A stretch of DNA of 29,084 nucleotides from Bacteroidales bacterium (GCA_023229525.1 JALNZC010000048.1:1-29084), one strand, 5' to 3'. Numbered from the stretch's first letter, positions 7,723-15,783 are shown. Notes: generated by a model not told the origin, from the letters alone. Numbers and translations: made by a program.

Positions 7723-8031
7723 ATGCCTCCCCCCAAAAAAACCATATCCCAAACTCCCTCCTCCCCCGACCTCAAATCCCTCTCCCCGGAAGCGTTGGAA
7801 GGTCTCGTATCCGACCTCTACAATAAATTCGATATCGTCAGGAATTTCATTGACTTCCGGATGACGGGGAACAGCGATCCGCTGGTTAAAAAATATAAAA
7901 AGTTGATCAAAAACAGGTTGATTGAAGATATTGAGGAGGGAACCAATAAAAATAACCAGACCAAGGAGGATCGGGAAGTGAAATATCAGCCGCTCATTGA
8001 ATATTTTTTAGCATTTTTTGCGTTTTTGTAA
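7723..8031 (+). CDS. Small protein resembling DUF6155, probably truncated
   Basis: The 102-residue ORF has a Pro/Lys/Ser-rich start (MPPPKKTISQTPSSP), then a helical segment LSPEALEGLVSDLYNKFDIVRNFIDF and KKYKKLIKNRL, which resembles the N-terminal part of DUF6155 proteins as I remember them. It stops after LIEYFLAFFAFL, where that family should continue. The stop comes in AT-rich DNA. Its function is unknown. It sits between two damaged genes, so it may be a remnant too. No clear ribosome-binding site or promoter is seen. Confidence 0.5.
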   Translation: MPPPKKTISQTPSSPDLKSLSPEALEGLVSDLYNKFDIVRNFIDFRMTGNSDPLVKKYKKLIKNRLIEDIEEGTNKNNQTKEDREVKYQPLIEYFLAFFAFL

Positions 8032-8074
8032 TTTACATTTTGTAAATTATATTTTATACGTTATATTTTATACG
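8030..8074. repeat. AT-rich hairpin plus a 14-bp tandem duplication
   Basis: AATTTAC (8030-8036) and GTAAATT (8042-8048) can pair around ATTTT. They are followed by TTATATTTTATACG twice in tandem (8047-8060 and 8061-8074). The segment lies about 80 bp before the AbiEi promoter; it may be a terminator for the small upstream ORF or an operator. Neither is proven. Confidence 0.5.
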
Positions 8075-8150
8075 TTATTTCATCATTGGATATGTAATTC
8101 CGGAACAGCAAACTCCAGTAAACAGATGCATTAACTGTAAAATTTTTTAT

Positions 8151-8187
8151 TACCTTTGCATCAACGATAAACCCCTGTTTTAGGGGT
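8151..8187 (+). promoter_or_regulatory. Probable promoter and leader hairpin of the AbiEi gene
   Basis: TACCTTTG (8151-8158) matches the -7 box TAnnTTTG; the -33 box is weak. Downstream, ACCCCT (8171-8176) and AGGGGT (8182-8187) form a 6-bp hairpin in the expected 5' leader, 20 bp before the start codon. AbiEi antitoxins repress their own promoters by binding inverted repeats; whether this one serves that role is inferred. Confidence 0.55.
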
Positions 8188-8207
8188 CTATAATATCCCG
8201 TAAGGTA

Positions 8208-9008
8208 ATGCCAAAAGGAACAAAAATATTTGAACGTCTTCCGGATCATCACCTGGATTTACTGAAATTTTTGGAAGATCAGGAGTTAAATGTATTTACC
8301 ATCGAACAGATGAATAGTCTGACTGGTCTTTTCAGCCCTGACCTCAATGAAATACTGGAAAACCTTGCCATGAAGAAAATGATTGACAGAATTGAACGAG
8401 GCAAGTATTGCAGGTATGGATTCAGAAATGAAAAAATAATCGGTTCATTTATTACCGGTGGTGGTTGCATTGCATACTGGTCTGCGCTTAACCATCATTT
8501 GATGACAGAACAGATACCCAACGTTGTTTTTGTTCAATCACCACGGTTTAAGCAATCAAAAAGCGTATTCAATGTCCGGTATAAATTTGTAAAAATATTG
8601 AATACCAAGTTTTTCGGGATAATTCAAAGCGGTTATGGCCAGGATTTATTTCCAATTACCGACAAGGAAAAAACGTTGATTGATTGTTTCGAATACCCTG
8701 AATATTCAGGTGGATATAGTGAACTGATCCGGGCTTTGGCAACGACAAACCTAATTCCAGAAACCCTGGTTGATTATGGTATGCGAACGAATAATCTTGC
8801 AGTACTTAAAAGGATTGCTTTCCTTTCTGAAATCTTCGACTTGCATGGTTACCAAAAATTCAGAAAAATGGTGATAACCAGATTAAATGTCCGTTATTCC
8901 CTTTTCGATCCATTGGGACCGGACGAAGGTGAATTCGTTGCAGCCTGGCGATTAAGATTAAACATCACAAGAAACCAATTAATTGAAATTGCTCAGAATC
9001 GTTCGTAA
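8208..9008 (+). CDS. AbiEi-family antitoxin / transcriptional regulator
   Basis: The 266-residue protein has the layout of type IV AbiEi antitoxins: an N-terminal winged-helix part (about 1-75; LPDHHLDLLKFLEDQELNVFTIEQMN, then RIERGKYCRYGF), followed by a C-terminal domain with GGGCIAYWSALNHHLMTEQIPNVVFVQS and ITDKEKTLIDCFEYPEYSGG, which is typical of the family. In characterised AbiE systems the antitoxin represses the operon and counters the nucleotidyltransferase toxin without binding it. The gene is open over its full expected length and is followed after 5 bp by the toxin gene, which is damaged. It may therefore be an orphan antitoxin. It could still protect against related AbiE systems on mobile elements or regulate other genes, but nothing here proves it. 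Confidence 0.82.
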   Translation: MPKGTKIFERLPDHHLDLLKFLEDQELNVFTIEQMNSLTGLFSPDLNEILENLAMKKMIDRIERGKYCRYGFRNEKIIGSFITGGGCIAYWSALNHHLMTEQIPNVVFVQSPRFKQSKSVFNVRYKFVKILNTKFFGIIQSGYGQDLFPITDKEKTLIDCFEYPEYSGGYSELIRALATTNLIPETLVDYGMRTNNLAVLKRIAFLSEIFDLHGYQKFRKMVITRLNVRYSLFDPLGPDEGEFVAAWRLRLNITRNQLIEIAQNRS

Positions 9009-9013
9009 TCATT

Positions 9014-9567
9014 ATGATCCTACCTTCTGAAATTAGAAAGATTGCAGAACATTATGGTGTTCCAAACTCTACCATCGACAAAGACTGGGTACTTGGTCAT
9101 CTGTTGAAAGAAATTGCCCGATGCGAATGGTTTCAAAACAATCTGTTGTTCAAAGGAGGAACTTGCCTTAAAAAATGTTACTTCCCGGAATATAGATTTT
9201 CGGAAGACATCGATTTTACTGTGGTTCGAGAACCATTCATTATAGAATACGGGATGATTCAGAATGTTTGCAACGCAATAACAAATAATGTCGGAATCAT
9301 TTTTGCTCCCTTTACCATTTCAAAGATCATATTCAGAGATAAACATCTGGGTTACCAGATATTGCTTAGATTCTGGGGTGGTGATCACCGGAGAGACCAG
9401 GATCCTCCTTCGGAATATGACCGATGGCATACCTCTATAAAAGTTGAAATGACCTGGTACGAAATATTTGCTTTCCTTCTGTTCCGATGAAACTCAATGA
9501 TAGATATTCCGATTCAGGATTTTCGTCGGAGATCACCATCCCATGTTATTGTCTTAACCCCCTATAA
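9014..9567 (+). pseudogene. AbiEii-family nucleotidyltransferase toxin, frameshifted and truncated
   Basis: The first 150 or so residues are a good AbiEii/AbiGii toxin N-terminus with the nucleotidyltransferase motif: FKGGTCLKKCYF (Gly48, Gly49, Thr50) and SEDIDF (Asp65, Asp67). The original frame stops at 9488-9490 after EIFAFLLFR. Another frame continues well: NICFPSVPMKLNDRYSDSGF, then EITIPCYCL, which fits the family's next segment. One missing base in the A-run at 9461-9464 (after the Tyr-Glu codons) explains the shift. Even in that frame homology ends near 9555 and a stop follows at 9565-9567, so the C-terminal half is gone. Family members are usually about 280-300 residues. The product is very likely inactive. 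The catalytic core motif itself is intact. Confidence 0.8.
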
Positions 9568-9755
9568 GTTGGACATTTTTTTCAAAAAGGTTTAGAACTT
9601 TTTCCACTTCATTGTCATCCTTGTCAGGCAAAGTTACCTAATATTCCATTTGAAGAAAAAAAATCGGTACACATGACTACAATGAGGATCAACCGGGCAA
9701 TAATATTCTTGCTGATTCCTACTGTTCTATCACATCGCGATGCATTCAAGCCTGT

Positions 9756-11000
9756 TTAAAAGCTTTGCAAAATGATTTCTACATTGGCCTTAACGGTAAA
9801 TGGTTTTCCATCCCGTTCAAGCTTTAAAACTCTTATGTCGCCTGGGTTTCCCCTTAGAGCATCGATCACTGCTCCCATAGTGGCTCCTGTGGTTTTTAGA
9901 TCGCCTATCTGGAGTAAAATATCACCCTGTTTGATCCCTTCAACCACAGGTTCATCATTTTTTTTCACAATACCGATCACTTTATACCGGCCATCGTTCA
10001 GTGGTTGCAGGGTAAGCCCGACCATCACCATATCAGGAATAGCTGATTCGGCGCCATTTTCAAAATAAACAGAACCTTCTGAATAATCAATCTCAACCCG
10101 GAAGTCTTTGAATACGTTCGGTCCCAAAAATCCATTTACCGGACGAGCCGTCTTTCGCGAATACCAGGTTCCGACATCCGACTTCCCCCTGAAAATAGGA
10201 GGAAGCCCGACCATGGCCACATCCCTGATTTTCACATTTCCCCACCGGATTTCTGGCAATCGCACTAGAGGCCAGATTCCCTCCATGGGCCAATATCCCC
10301 AGATGTTGGCACATCCCGCTGCACCATGGCAGGTTGGCCAGTCAGGATGACGATGAACCCAATTTTTAACAATACTATCGGATACAAAACTGAATGATGC
10401 TCCGTTATCCAGAGCAAAACTGTACTTCTCCCCATCGATCACAGCTTCCAGTTGTATGATACCTGTTACGGGATTAATAGTAGCAGGGGACCGTATGCCC
10501 CGGGGGGTGGTCTTTCCCGGCTCAGCAATGGTGAATTGACGTTTTGGATAGTCAAAAACAACATGATATTTTTTCAGGACCGTTGAGGGAAGATTCCCAT
10601 CATTATGCATGGTGTTGAAAAGCCACTGGATCCCGGTGCCGACAGAGGTTTTTACGCTGTCGAAATCTATCGCCATTCCACCAATCCTAACATTTGAAGG
10701 GGCTGCTATTTCCATTACAGCTTTGCTGGTATCGATTTCAATCCCAAGATCACGGGCAAACGACTCACTGATTAAAAATTCCGGGTTTCCTGTGTCAACC
10801 CACAGCAGGGCATTAAACCAACTTCCATCTTTTCGCTGAAATTCAGCCTCGACCAGCATTCGGTTGTGATCAAGAGTAAACGGGACAGTAACAACTTCAG
10901 GTTGATCTTTATTAGTCTGTGATACCACCGGCTTGATCATCAAAACAAGGAACAGAATTATCAACGGTATGTAACTAAGGGTTCCTTCCTTTATTTTCAT
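9756..11000 (-). CDS. Secreted retropepsin-like aspartyl protease with PDZ domain
   Basis: With the ATG at 11000 the protein has 414 residues: a signal peptide or N-terminal membrane helix (YIPLIILFLVLMIKPVVSQ, 10-28), a retropepsin-like repeat with LLWVDTG (Asp69-Thr-Gly), a second repeat with FALDNGASFSF (Asp198-Asn-Gly), and a PDZ domain at about 325-405 (IKQGDILLQIGD, a typical carboxylate-loop region). Paired half-domains in one chain could form one active site, as in pepsins. The second motif has Asn in place of Thr/Ser, so activity is uncertain. An alternative TTG start at 11036 overlaps the stop of the upstream gene but would place 12 unlikely residues before the signal peptide. The gene follows the NTF2-like gene closely and may be co-transcribed with it. 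The substrate is unknown. Confidence 0.82.
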   Translation of the reverse strand: MKIKEGTLSYIPLIILFLVLMIKPVVSQTNKDQPEVVTVPFTLDHNRMLVEAEFQRKDGSWFNALLWVDTGNPEFLISESFARDLGIEIDTSKAVMEIAAPSNVRIGGMAIDFDSVKTSVGTGIQWLFNTMHNDGNLPSTVLKKYHVVFDYPKRQFTIAEPGKTTPRGIRSPATINPVTGIIQLEAVIDGEKYSFALDNGASFSFVSDSIVKNWVHRHPDWPTCHGAAGCANIWGYWPMEGIWPLVRLPEIRWGNVKIRDVAMVGLPPIFRGKSDVGTWYSRKTARPVNGFLGPNVFKDFRVEIDYSEGSVYFENGAESAIPDMVMVGLTLQPLNDGRYKVIGIVKKNDEPVVEGIKQGDILLQIGDLKTTGATMGAVIDALRGNPGDIRVLKLERDGKPFTVKANVEIILQSF

Positions 11001-11032
11001 AAACCCGTTTGAATAAATGTCAACAATTTTTC

Positions 11033-11512
11033 TCAATTTCTAGTTTTCTGAGGCAACCCTCCCCATAATACATTAAAAATCTTCCATTCACCATTAAATT
11101 TTGCCAATTGACAATAGTCGAAAAAACCATACTTGGTATTCGCGGTTTTTACCAATGCATAATCTCCGGTTATATCATAAATGTGAACATCAAGTTTGAA
11201 GGGTTTATCAGGCTCCAAATCCTTTGCCCTTATACCTTCTTTATTCATCTTTGCTGCAATCAAAAGAAGCGAAGCGCTCATATTATTCGTAAAACTTACC
11301 CCTTCTTTATCCTGTGAGAGCGTTCGTTTTACCAACTCCGGTGAAACTCCCTTGGCGACCCTGTCCATGTCGCCGGTTGCCCAGCCTTCAACATAATCAC
11401 GGCAAGCTTTGTCAATTGCCAGGCTATCCCCTTGGGTCTGTGCCTTTAACATTAATCCTGTAATAAAAAAGGTAACCATCATTAAAATCAGATTCTTTTT
11501 CATGGTTTTCAT
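11033..11512 (-). CDS. Secreted NTF2-like / putative lumazine-binding family protein
   Basis: The 159-residue protein (from the ATG at 11512, MKTMKKNLILMMVTFF) has a signal peptide ending near LKAQTQ. The mature part starts DSLAIDKACRDYVEGWATGD, then VHIYDITGDYALVKTANTKY and WKIFNVLWG, the layout of the Lumazine_bd_2/SnoaL-like NTF2 fold found in many exported Bacteroidota proteins. The family has no agreed function; the fold forms a ligand-binding pocket. An ATG 36 bp further upstream is in frame but would put a poor sequence before the signal peptide. The next ATG (three codons later) is also possible. It lies directly upstream of the aspartyl protease gene on the same strand. Confidence 0.7.
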   Translation of the reverse strand: MKTMKKNLILMMVTFFITGLMLKAQTQGDSLAIDKACRDYVEGWATGDMDRVAKGVSPELVKRTLSQDKEGVSFTNNMSASLLLIAAKMNKEGIRAKDLEPDKPFKLDVHIYDITGDYALVKTANTKYGFFDYCQLAKFNGEWKIFNVLWGGLPQKTRN

Positions 11513-11603
11513 TTTTTTGAATTGACAATTGACGAGAAAGAGTGTCATCTGATGTTCCGAGAAATGAATCTTCCATCCGGCATCAGCAAGCGCTACGATT
11601 CAG

Positions 11604-11806
11604 CATCCTGTATCCTGTATCCTGTATCCTGTATCCTGCATCCTGCATCCCGCATCCTGTATCCTGTATCCTGCATCCTGCATCCTGTATCCTGCATCCT
11701 GTATCCTGTATCCTGTATCCTGTATCCTGTATCCTGTATCCTGTATCCTGTATCCTGTATCCTGTATCCTGTATCCTGTATCCTGTATCCTGTATCCCGC
11801 ATCCAG
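11604..11806. repeat. Heptanucleotide tandem array (YATCCTG), about 29 copies
   Basis: About 200 bp consist of the 7-bp unit TATCCTG or CATCCTG with few other changes (two CATCCCG/TATCCCG units, a final CATCCAG). The T/C choice at the first base varies along the array. It fills most of the 342-bp gap between the adaptor gene (ends at 11855) and the NTF2-like gene. Because the unit contains no stop codon and 7 is not a multiple of 3, all frames stay open; those ORFs are artefacts. A 10-bp direct repeat ATCCAGCATC (11801-11810 and 11831-11840) borders it. No gene is seen in 11513-11854. Confidence 0.97.
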
Positions 11807-11854
11807 CATCAGCGAGCGCAGCGAGCTATTATCCAGCATCTTTCCCGGATATTT

Positions 11855-12952
11855 CTATTTGTTCGCTCCGGCCATCTGGGGAACCTTGATCTTATCCTTC
11901 ATATCCAGTCCGGTTAGAATTTGGATATTGATGCCGTCCGAAAGCCCGGTCTTCACAAATTTCTTTTCGAATTTCTGAGGCGATGTTTCGATCTCTACGA
12001 ATGCCGAATCGCCTTCAAATTGAAGGAGGCTTTCCTTGACAGCCATCACATGGTCGGCCCGCTGAAGCACGATATCCGCATTGGCGCTGTATCCTGAACG
12101 GATGAACTGGTTGTTTTTGAGCTGAACATCGGCCTTGATCTCAAACTGAACTGCGCCATTTTCAAGCACTCCCTTGGGAGCAATGTACTTCAGTGTGGCC
12201 GAGAAAGTATCATTTTCAATGGCGCCTACGGTTAGAAAAAGATTCATGCCGGGTTTGATCTTCCCGACTTCGGTCTCGTCAAGCTTTCCCTGGAAGATCA
12301 TATCGCCTACATCGGCAACCGAGGCGATGGTAGTGCCTGCATTGAAATTGTTGGTCTCGATCACGGAAGAACCCACCTTTACAGGAACATCCAGCACCAT
12401 GCCACCGATGGTCGAACGGATCAGGGTATTGGTGGCTTTGCCCGACTTCTTGTTCACACCCTCGCGGATGAGTTCCAGGTTGGCCTCCGCAGCGTCAACT
12501 TCCTGCTTTGCATTCTTAAAGGCAATATCGGTTTGCTGGTATTCCGACTCGGAAATAACTTCCTGCTGATAGAGCTTCTGTTTTCTGTCGAAATTCATCC
12601 TGGCATCGTCCAGGGCGATCTTTGCCCTTTCAAGCCTCCCTTCGGCGTTGTTCAGGTTGACCAGGTCAGGAATGATACGGACTTTGGCAATCACATCACC
12701 ATTATTGACCTTCTTCCCTGCTTCCACATAGATCTCTTCAACAATCCCCGATACCTGAGGCTTGATTTCGATTTCTTTTCTCGGAATAACCGAACCGGTT
12801 GCAACCGTTTTTTTGATGATATTCGTCATGAAAGCCTTGTCGGTCTTGAAAACCACAGGCTTTTCCTTCGATTTGTTATAAAGGTAGAATATGGTGACAA
12901 CAAATAATCCAAGGATTACGACCAACAATGAAACTTTAAGAATCTTCTTCAT
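11855..12952 (-). CDS. Periplasmic adaptor (HlyD/MacA family) of an ABC efflux pump
   Basis: The 365-residue protein has one N-terminal membrane helix (about 7-27), a lipoyl-like half motif (ATGSVIPRKEIEIKPQVSG, then GKKVNNGDVIAKV), a coiled-coil hairpin (LNNAEGRLERAKIALDDARM to EAANLELIREG), the second lipoyl half (GMVLDVPVKVGSSV) and a beta-barrel region (FQGKLDETEVGKIKPGMNL). Such proteins join an inner-membrane MacB-type transporter to an outer-membrane TolC-type channel. The gene is the last of the four-gene minus-strand operon. No TolC gene is in the window. The exported substrate is unknown. The gap before it carries repeat words (see 12990-13051). Confidence 0.9.
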   Translation of the reverse strand: MKKILKVSLLVVILGLFVVTIFYLYNKSKEKPVVFKTDKAFMTNIIKKTVATGSVIPRKEIEIKPQVSGIVEEIYVEAGKKVNNGDVIAKVRIIPDLVNLNNAEGRLERAKIALDDARMNFDRKQKLYQQEVISESEYQQTDIAFKNAKQEVDAAEANLELIREGVNKKSGKATNTLIRSTIGGMVLDVPVKVGSSVIETNNFNAGTTIASVADVGDMIFQGKLDETEVGKIKPGMNLFLTVGAIENDTFSATLKYIAPKGVLENGAVQFEIKADVQLKNNQFIRSGYSANADIVLQRADHVMAVKESLLQFEGDSAFVEIETSPQKFEKKFVKTGLSDGINIQILTGLDMKDKIKVPQMAGANK

Positions 12953-12989
12953 ATAAGAAACTGTATTTTAATGTATTAATAATTTTATA

Positions 12990-13051
12990 ATTTGAAGATT
13001 TGAAAATTTGAAAATTTGAAAATTTGAAAATTCATCTCACCATTTCACCAT
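12990..13051. repeat. Intercistronic array: ATTTGAAA words, then a TCACCATTTCACC word
   Basis: The 8-bp unit ATTTGAAA occurs five times in tandem (12990-13029, the first with one change). It is followed by CATCTCACCATTTCACCATC, the reverse complement of the GATGGTGA family found at 23176-23223. The array fills the gap between the second permease stop and the adaptor start. Confidence 0.9.
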
Positions 13052-14314
13052 CTATTCATACCTCAACGCATCTATCGGTTTCACGGACACCGCTTTTCTG
13101 GCGGGCACCAGACCTGCAATTGCTCCTGCAACTACAAGAATGGCGAGGGCTATTATCGCGACATTAAAATTGATTCCCGGATGTAAGAACATCTCCGTAT
13201 CGGCCCCCGATTTTTCAAGCAGGTAATTGATCAGTTCAAGGAGTCCCACCCCCAGCGTCAATCCGAAATAACCCGAGAAGGTAGTTAGAACAACCGATTC
13301 GGTCATGATCTGGCTGATGATGATGCGCGGTGTAGCTCCAAGAGCCCGCTGTATGCCGATCTCCTTGGTTCTTTCCTTGACCACGACAAGCATGATGTTG
13401 CTTACCCCGATCACGCCTGCCAGGAGGGTCCCTATACCTACGATCCACACCAGTACCCTGATCCCGAAGAACAAACCGACCATCTTTTTATATTCCACTT
13501 CCAGATTGAAATGTCCGATTGCTGCATCATCGCTGGGCGCCACCGCATGTCTTTTCTTCAATACCCTGATTGCCTTTTCTTCTACAACAGCTACCGGAAT
13601 CCCGTTCTTTGATGTGATGTTGAAAAAGCCGATGGCATCACCCATGTTAAATGTCTTCTGACAAGTTGTAAAAGGCATATGTAACCTCTGGTTATCATAG
13701 CTAGCAGCTTCACCTGTCCGTTTTGAACTGAACAACCCTACAACATTGAAATATACTCCGTTGATCTGAATGTATTTATTGATGGGGTTCTCGTCTTTTT
13801 CGAATAAAAGTTCCTTAACCCTTTGACCGATGACAACAACCTTTCGTTTTTCTTTAACGTCGAGTTCATTGATGAATCTGCCCTGTAAAAGATTTACCGG
13901 GTCGATACTATCGAACACCGGATAATCACCGAAGATCTGGAATGCGCCTGATTTCAGCCCCCGGATTACATTGCTGCTACCGTTATATCCGCCCACGTTG
14001 GTACGTGGCGCGAGATATTTTATTTCGGGAATCGCCTCGCTCAGGGCCCTTACATCCGCATTCTCATAATCAAACCTTCGTCCCCTGGTAAAACCTTTAT
14101 AAGGGACTGAAGTCTGCTGCGCCCAGATAAATACGCTGTTGGTGGCCATATCGCCGAAATTCTGCGAAATCCCATTTCGCAAACCCTCACCGGATCCCAT
14201 CATGACCACCAACATAAAAATTCCCCAGAACACCCCAAAAGCGGTAAGAAATGTCCTGAGCTTATTTTTTCTCAGAACATGATAAATTTCCTGCCACCTG
14301 TCTAAATCAAACAT
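13052..14314 (-). CDS. MacB-type ABC transporter permease (second copy)
   Basis: The 420-residue protein has the MacB/FtsX layout: one N-terminal membrane helix (LRTFLTAFGVFWGIFMLVVMMG, about 18-39), a large periplasmic domain of some 230 residues, and three C-terminal helices with the FtsX motif GVSNIMLVVVKERTKEIGIQRALGA (near 300-325). It ends with PARKAVSVKPIDALRYE, typical of the family. It is a paralogue of the neighbouring permease (14496-15734), so the pair may form a heterodimer with the single ATPase. MacB-type proteins use ATP-driven movements to push periplasmic substrates or signals through the adaptor and TolC rather than carrying them across the inner membrane. The substrate is unknown. 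Confidence 0.9.
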   Translation of the reverse strand: MFDLDRWQEIYHVLRKNKLRTFLTAFGVFWGIFMLVVMMGSGEGLRNGISQNFGDMATNSVFIWAQQTSVPYKGFTRGRRFDYENADVRALSEAIPEIKYLAPRTNVGGYNGSSNVIRGLKSGAFQIFGDYPVFDSIDPVNLLQGRFINELDVKEKRKVVVIGQRVKELLFEKDENPINKYIQINGVYFNVVGLFSSKRTGEAASYDNQRLHMPFTTCQKTFNMGDAIGFFNITSKNGIPVAVVEEKAIRVLKKRHAVAPSDDAAIGHFNLEVEYKKMVGLFFGIRVLVWIVGIGTLLAGVIGVSNIMLVVVKERTKEIGIQRALGATPRIIISQIMTESVVLTTFSGYFGLTLGVGLLELINYLLEKSGADTEMFLHPGINFNVAIIALAILVVAGAIAGLVPARKAVSVKPIDALRYE

Positions 14315-14338
14315 CTGGTTTTCTATGCTAAAAACAAT

Positions 14339-14495
14339 CTCAAATAATCTTCAAATCCCCAAATCATTTATTTCTCAAATCTCCTCATCTTCAAATCTTC
14401 AAATCATTTATTTCTCAAATCTCCTCATCTTCAAATCTTCAAATTTCCACATTTTCAAATTTTCAAATCCCCACATCTTCAAATTTCCAAATCAT
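14339..14495. repeat. Intercistronic TCAAATCTTC word array with a 40-bp tandem duplication
   Basis: The 181-bp gap between the two permease genes is made of related words such as CTTCAAATC, TCTCAAATC and TTTCAAATT. Within it 14361-14400 is repeated exactly in 14401-14440, a recent-looking tandem duplication. On the transcribed strand the words read GATTTGAAG/AAATTTGAAAA, like the array at 12990-13029. Confidence 0.93.
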
Positions 14496-15734
14496 TTATT
14501 CCTCTCTAAGTGCCTCTATCGGCCGTATCGCAGCCGCTTTTAAGGCTGGAAAAAGTCCTGCCAACCCGCCCGCTATGATCAATAATACCGTGGCTCCTAA
14601 CGCAATTGCGAAGTTGGCTTCCGGGTTCCGGAAGAAATCGGATGGTGGCATGTTCTTGGAGATCAATTCCAGCAGCCCCACCCCAAGCACCAACCCGATA
14701 TACCCTGCAAATCCTGTGATCAGTATAGCTTCCTGCATAATGAGCATGATGATGGAAGCGGGAGTTGCCCCCAACGTTTTCCTGATCCCGATCTCTTTAG
14801 TTCTCTCTTTTACAGATATCATCATGATGTTGCTCACTCCCACGATCCCGGCAATGATGGTTCCGATGCCGATGATCCAGATAAACAACCTGATCCCGGC
14901 AAACAAAGCATTGAACCTCCGCACACCTTCGCTTTTATTCATAATATCAATTGCCCTCGGGTCATCCGGTGAAAAAGTATGTGAACGGGATAAGGTCATC
15001 TTTGCTTTTCTCAGCATGGCATCCGCTTCTTCGGGAGTTGCACTGCCGGTGGTGAAAGAGATCTGATTGATCACGTTGCTTCCGTAAAACACTTTCTGTG
15101 CAGTAGTGATGGGGATGTAGATCCTTTTCTGTTCACTATCATCCCGCCCGAAATCACGGAAAATTCCGACTACTTTGAATGGCACGCCTTTGATATTGAT
15201 ATATTTTTCCATGGCAAGACTATCCTTCCCTTTAAATAACAGGGATTGAACTTTTTCTCCTATAGCTGCAACCTTCCTGCATTCCCTGATATCGATCTGG
15301 TTAAGGAAACGACCTTTAAGCACCTGAATCTCTTTGATGTATCCGTAATCCGGATGACTGGGGGAAACAAAAAAGTTACCGTATTCGGTATTGTATGATA
15401 CCAGTACATTTCCCAGAAAAAGTCTTGCAGAAATATGATCATAACCTTTGATGGAGTTCTTGATCAGTTTATAATCCTGGTCGGTAAACTTGATCTCCCT
15501 CCCGGTTTTCAATCCTTTGTATTGAACGCTCGTAACCCCGCTGCTGATCCAGATTCCATTCATGGCGCCACCCTTGAATTCTTCCTTGACTCCGTTTTCA
15601 AGTCCGTTTCCACTACCCAGGAGAATGATGAGCATAAAGATACCCCAGGCCACTGAAAAACCTGTCAGGAAGGTCCTTAGTTTATTTTTCCTGATCGTAC
15701 TGTATATTTCCTGCCAGCGGTCGATGGAGAACAT
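14496..15734 (-). CDS. MacB-type ABC transporter permease (first copy)
   Basis: The 412-residue protein shares the design of the next gene: helix 1 LRTFLTGFSVAWGIFMLIILLG (about 18-39), a periplasmic domain, and three C-terminal helices with GVSNIMMISVKERTKEIGIRKTLGA, ending PALKAAAIRPIEALREE. It starts 46 bp after the ATPase stop and is followed by its paralogue. The two proteins are clearly different in the periplasmic domain, which argues for old duplication and a heterodimeric transporter rather than a recent copy. No frame damage is seen. Confidence 0.9.
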   Translation of the reverse strand: MFSIDRWQEIYSTIRKNKLRTFLTGFSVAWGIFMLIILLGSGNGLENGVKEEFKGGAMNGIWISSGVTSVQYKGLKTGREIKFTDQDYKLIKNSIKGYDHISARLFLGNVLVSYNTEYGNFFVSPSHPDYGYIKEIQVLKGRFLNQIDIRECRKVAAIGEKVQSLLFKGKDSLAMEKYINIKGVPFKVVGIFRDFGRDDSEQKRIYIPITTAQKVFYGSNVINQISFTTGSATPEEADAMLRKAKMTLSRSHTFSPDDPRAIDIMNKSEGVRRFNALFAGIRLFIWIIGIGTIIAGIVGVSNIMMISVKERTKEIGIRKTLGATPASIIMLIMQEAILITGFAGYIGLVLGVGLLELISKNMPPSDFFRNPEANFAIALGATVLLIIAGGLAGLFPALKAAAIRPIEALREE

Positions 15735-15740
15735 GAAAAA

Positions 15741-15783
15741 GGGATTTACGATTTACGATTTTAGATTTATGATTTATGATTTA
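15741..15783. repeat. Intercistronic GATTTAC word array
   Basis: A 7-bp period array (GATTTAC, GATTTAC, GATTTTA, GATTTAT, GATTTAT, GATTTAG) fills the gap between the ATPase stop and the first permease start. It runs into the ATPase stop codon. The same word family is present at 18139-18222. Confidence 0.88.

Noticed and set aside
9673..9759. Small plus-strand ORF of 28 codons with a hydrophobic start (MTTMRINRAIIFLLIPTVLS)
   Set aside because: It looks like a signal peptide but is too short, overlaps the stop of the aspartyl protease gene, and has no promoter; perhaps a remnant, not supported as a gene.
11522..11917. Long ORFs with SCILYPV or GYRIQDT peptide repeats on both strands
   Set aside because: They arise because the heptanucleotide array has no stop codons; all frames are open, so openness is no evidence of coding.
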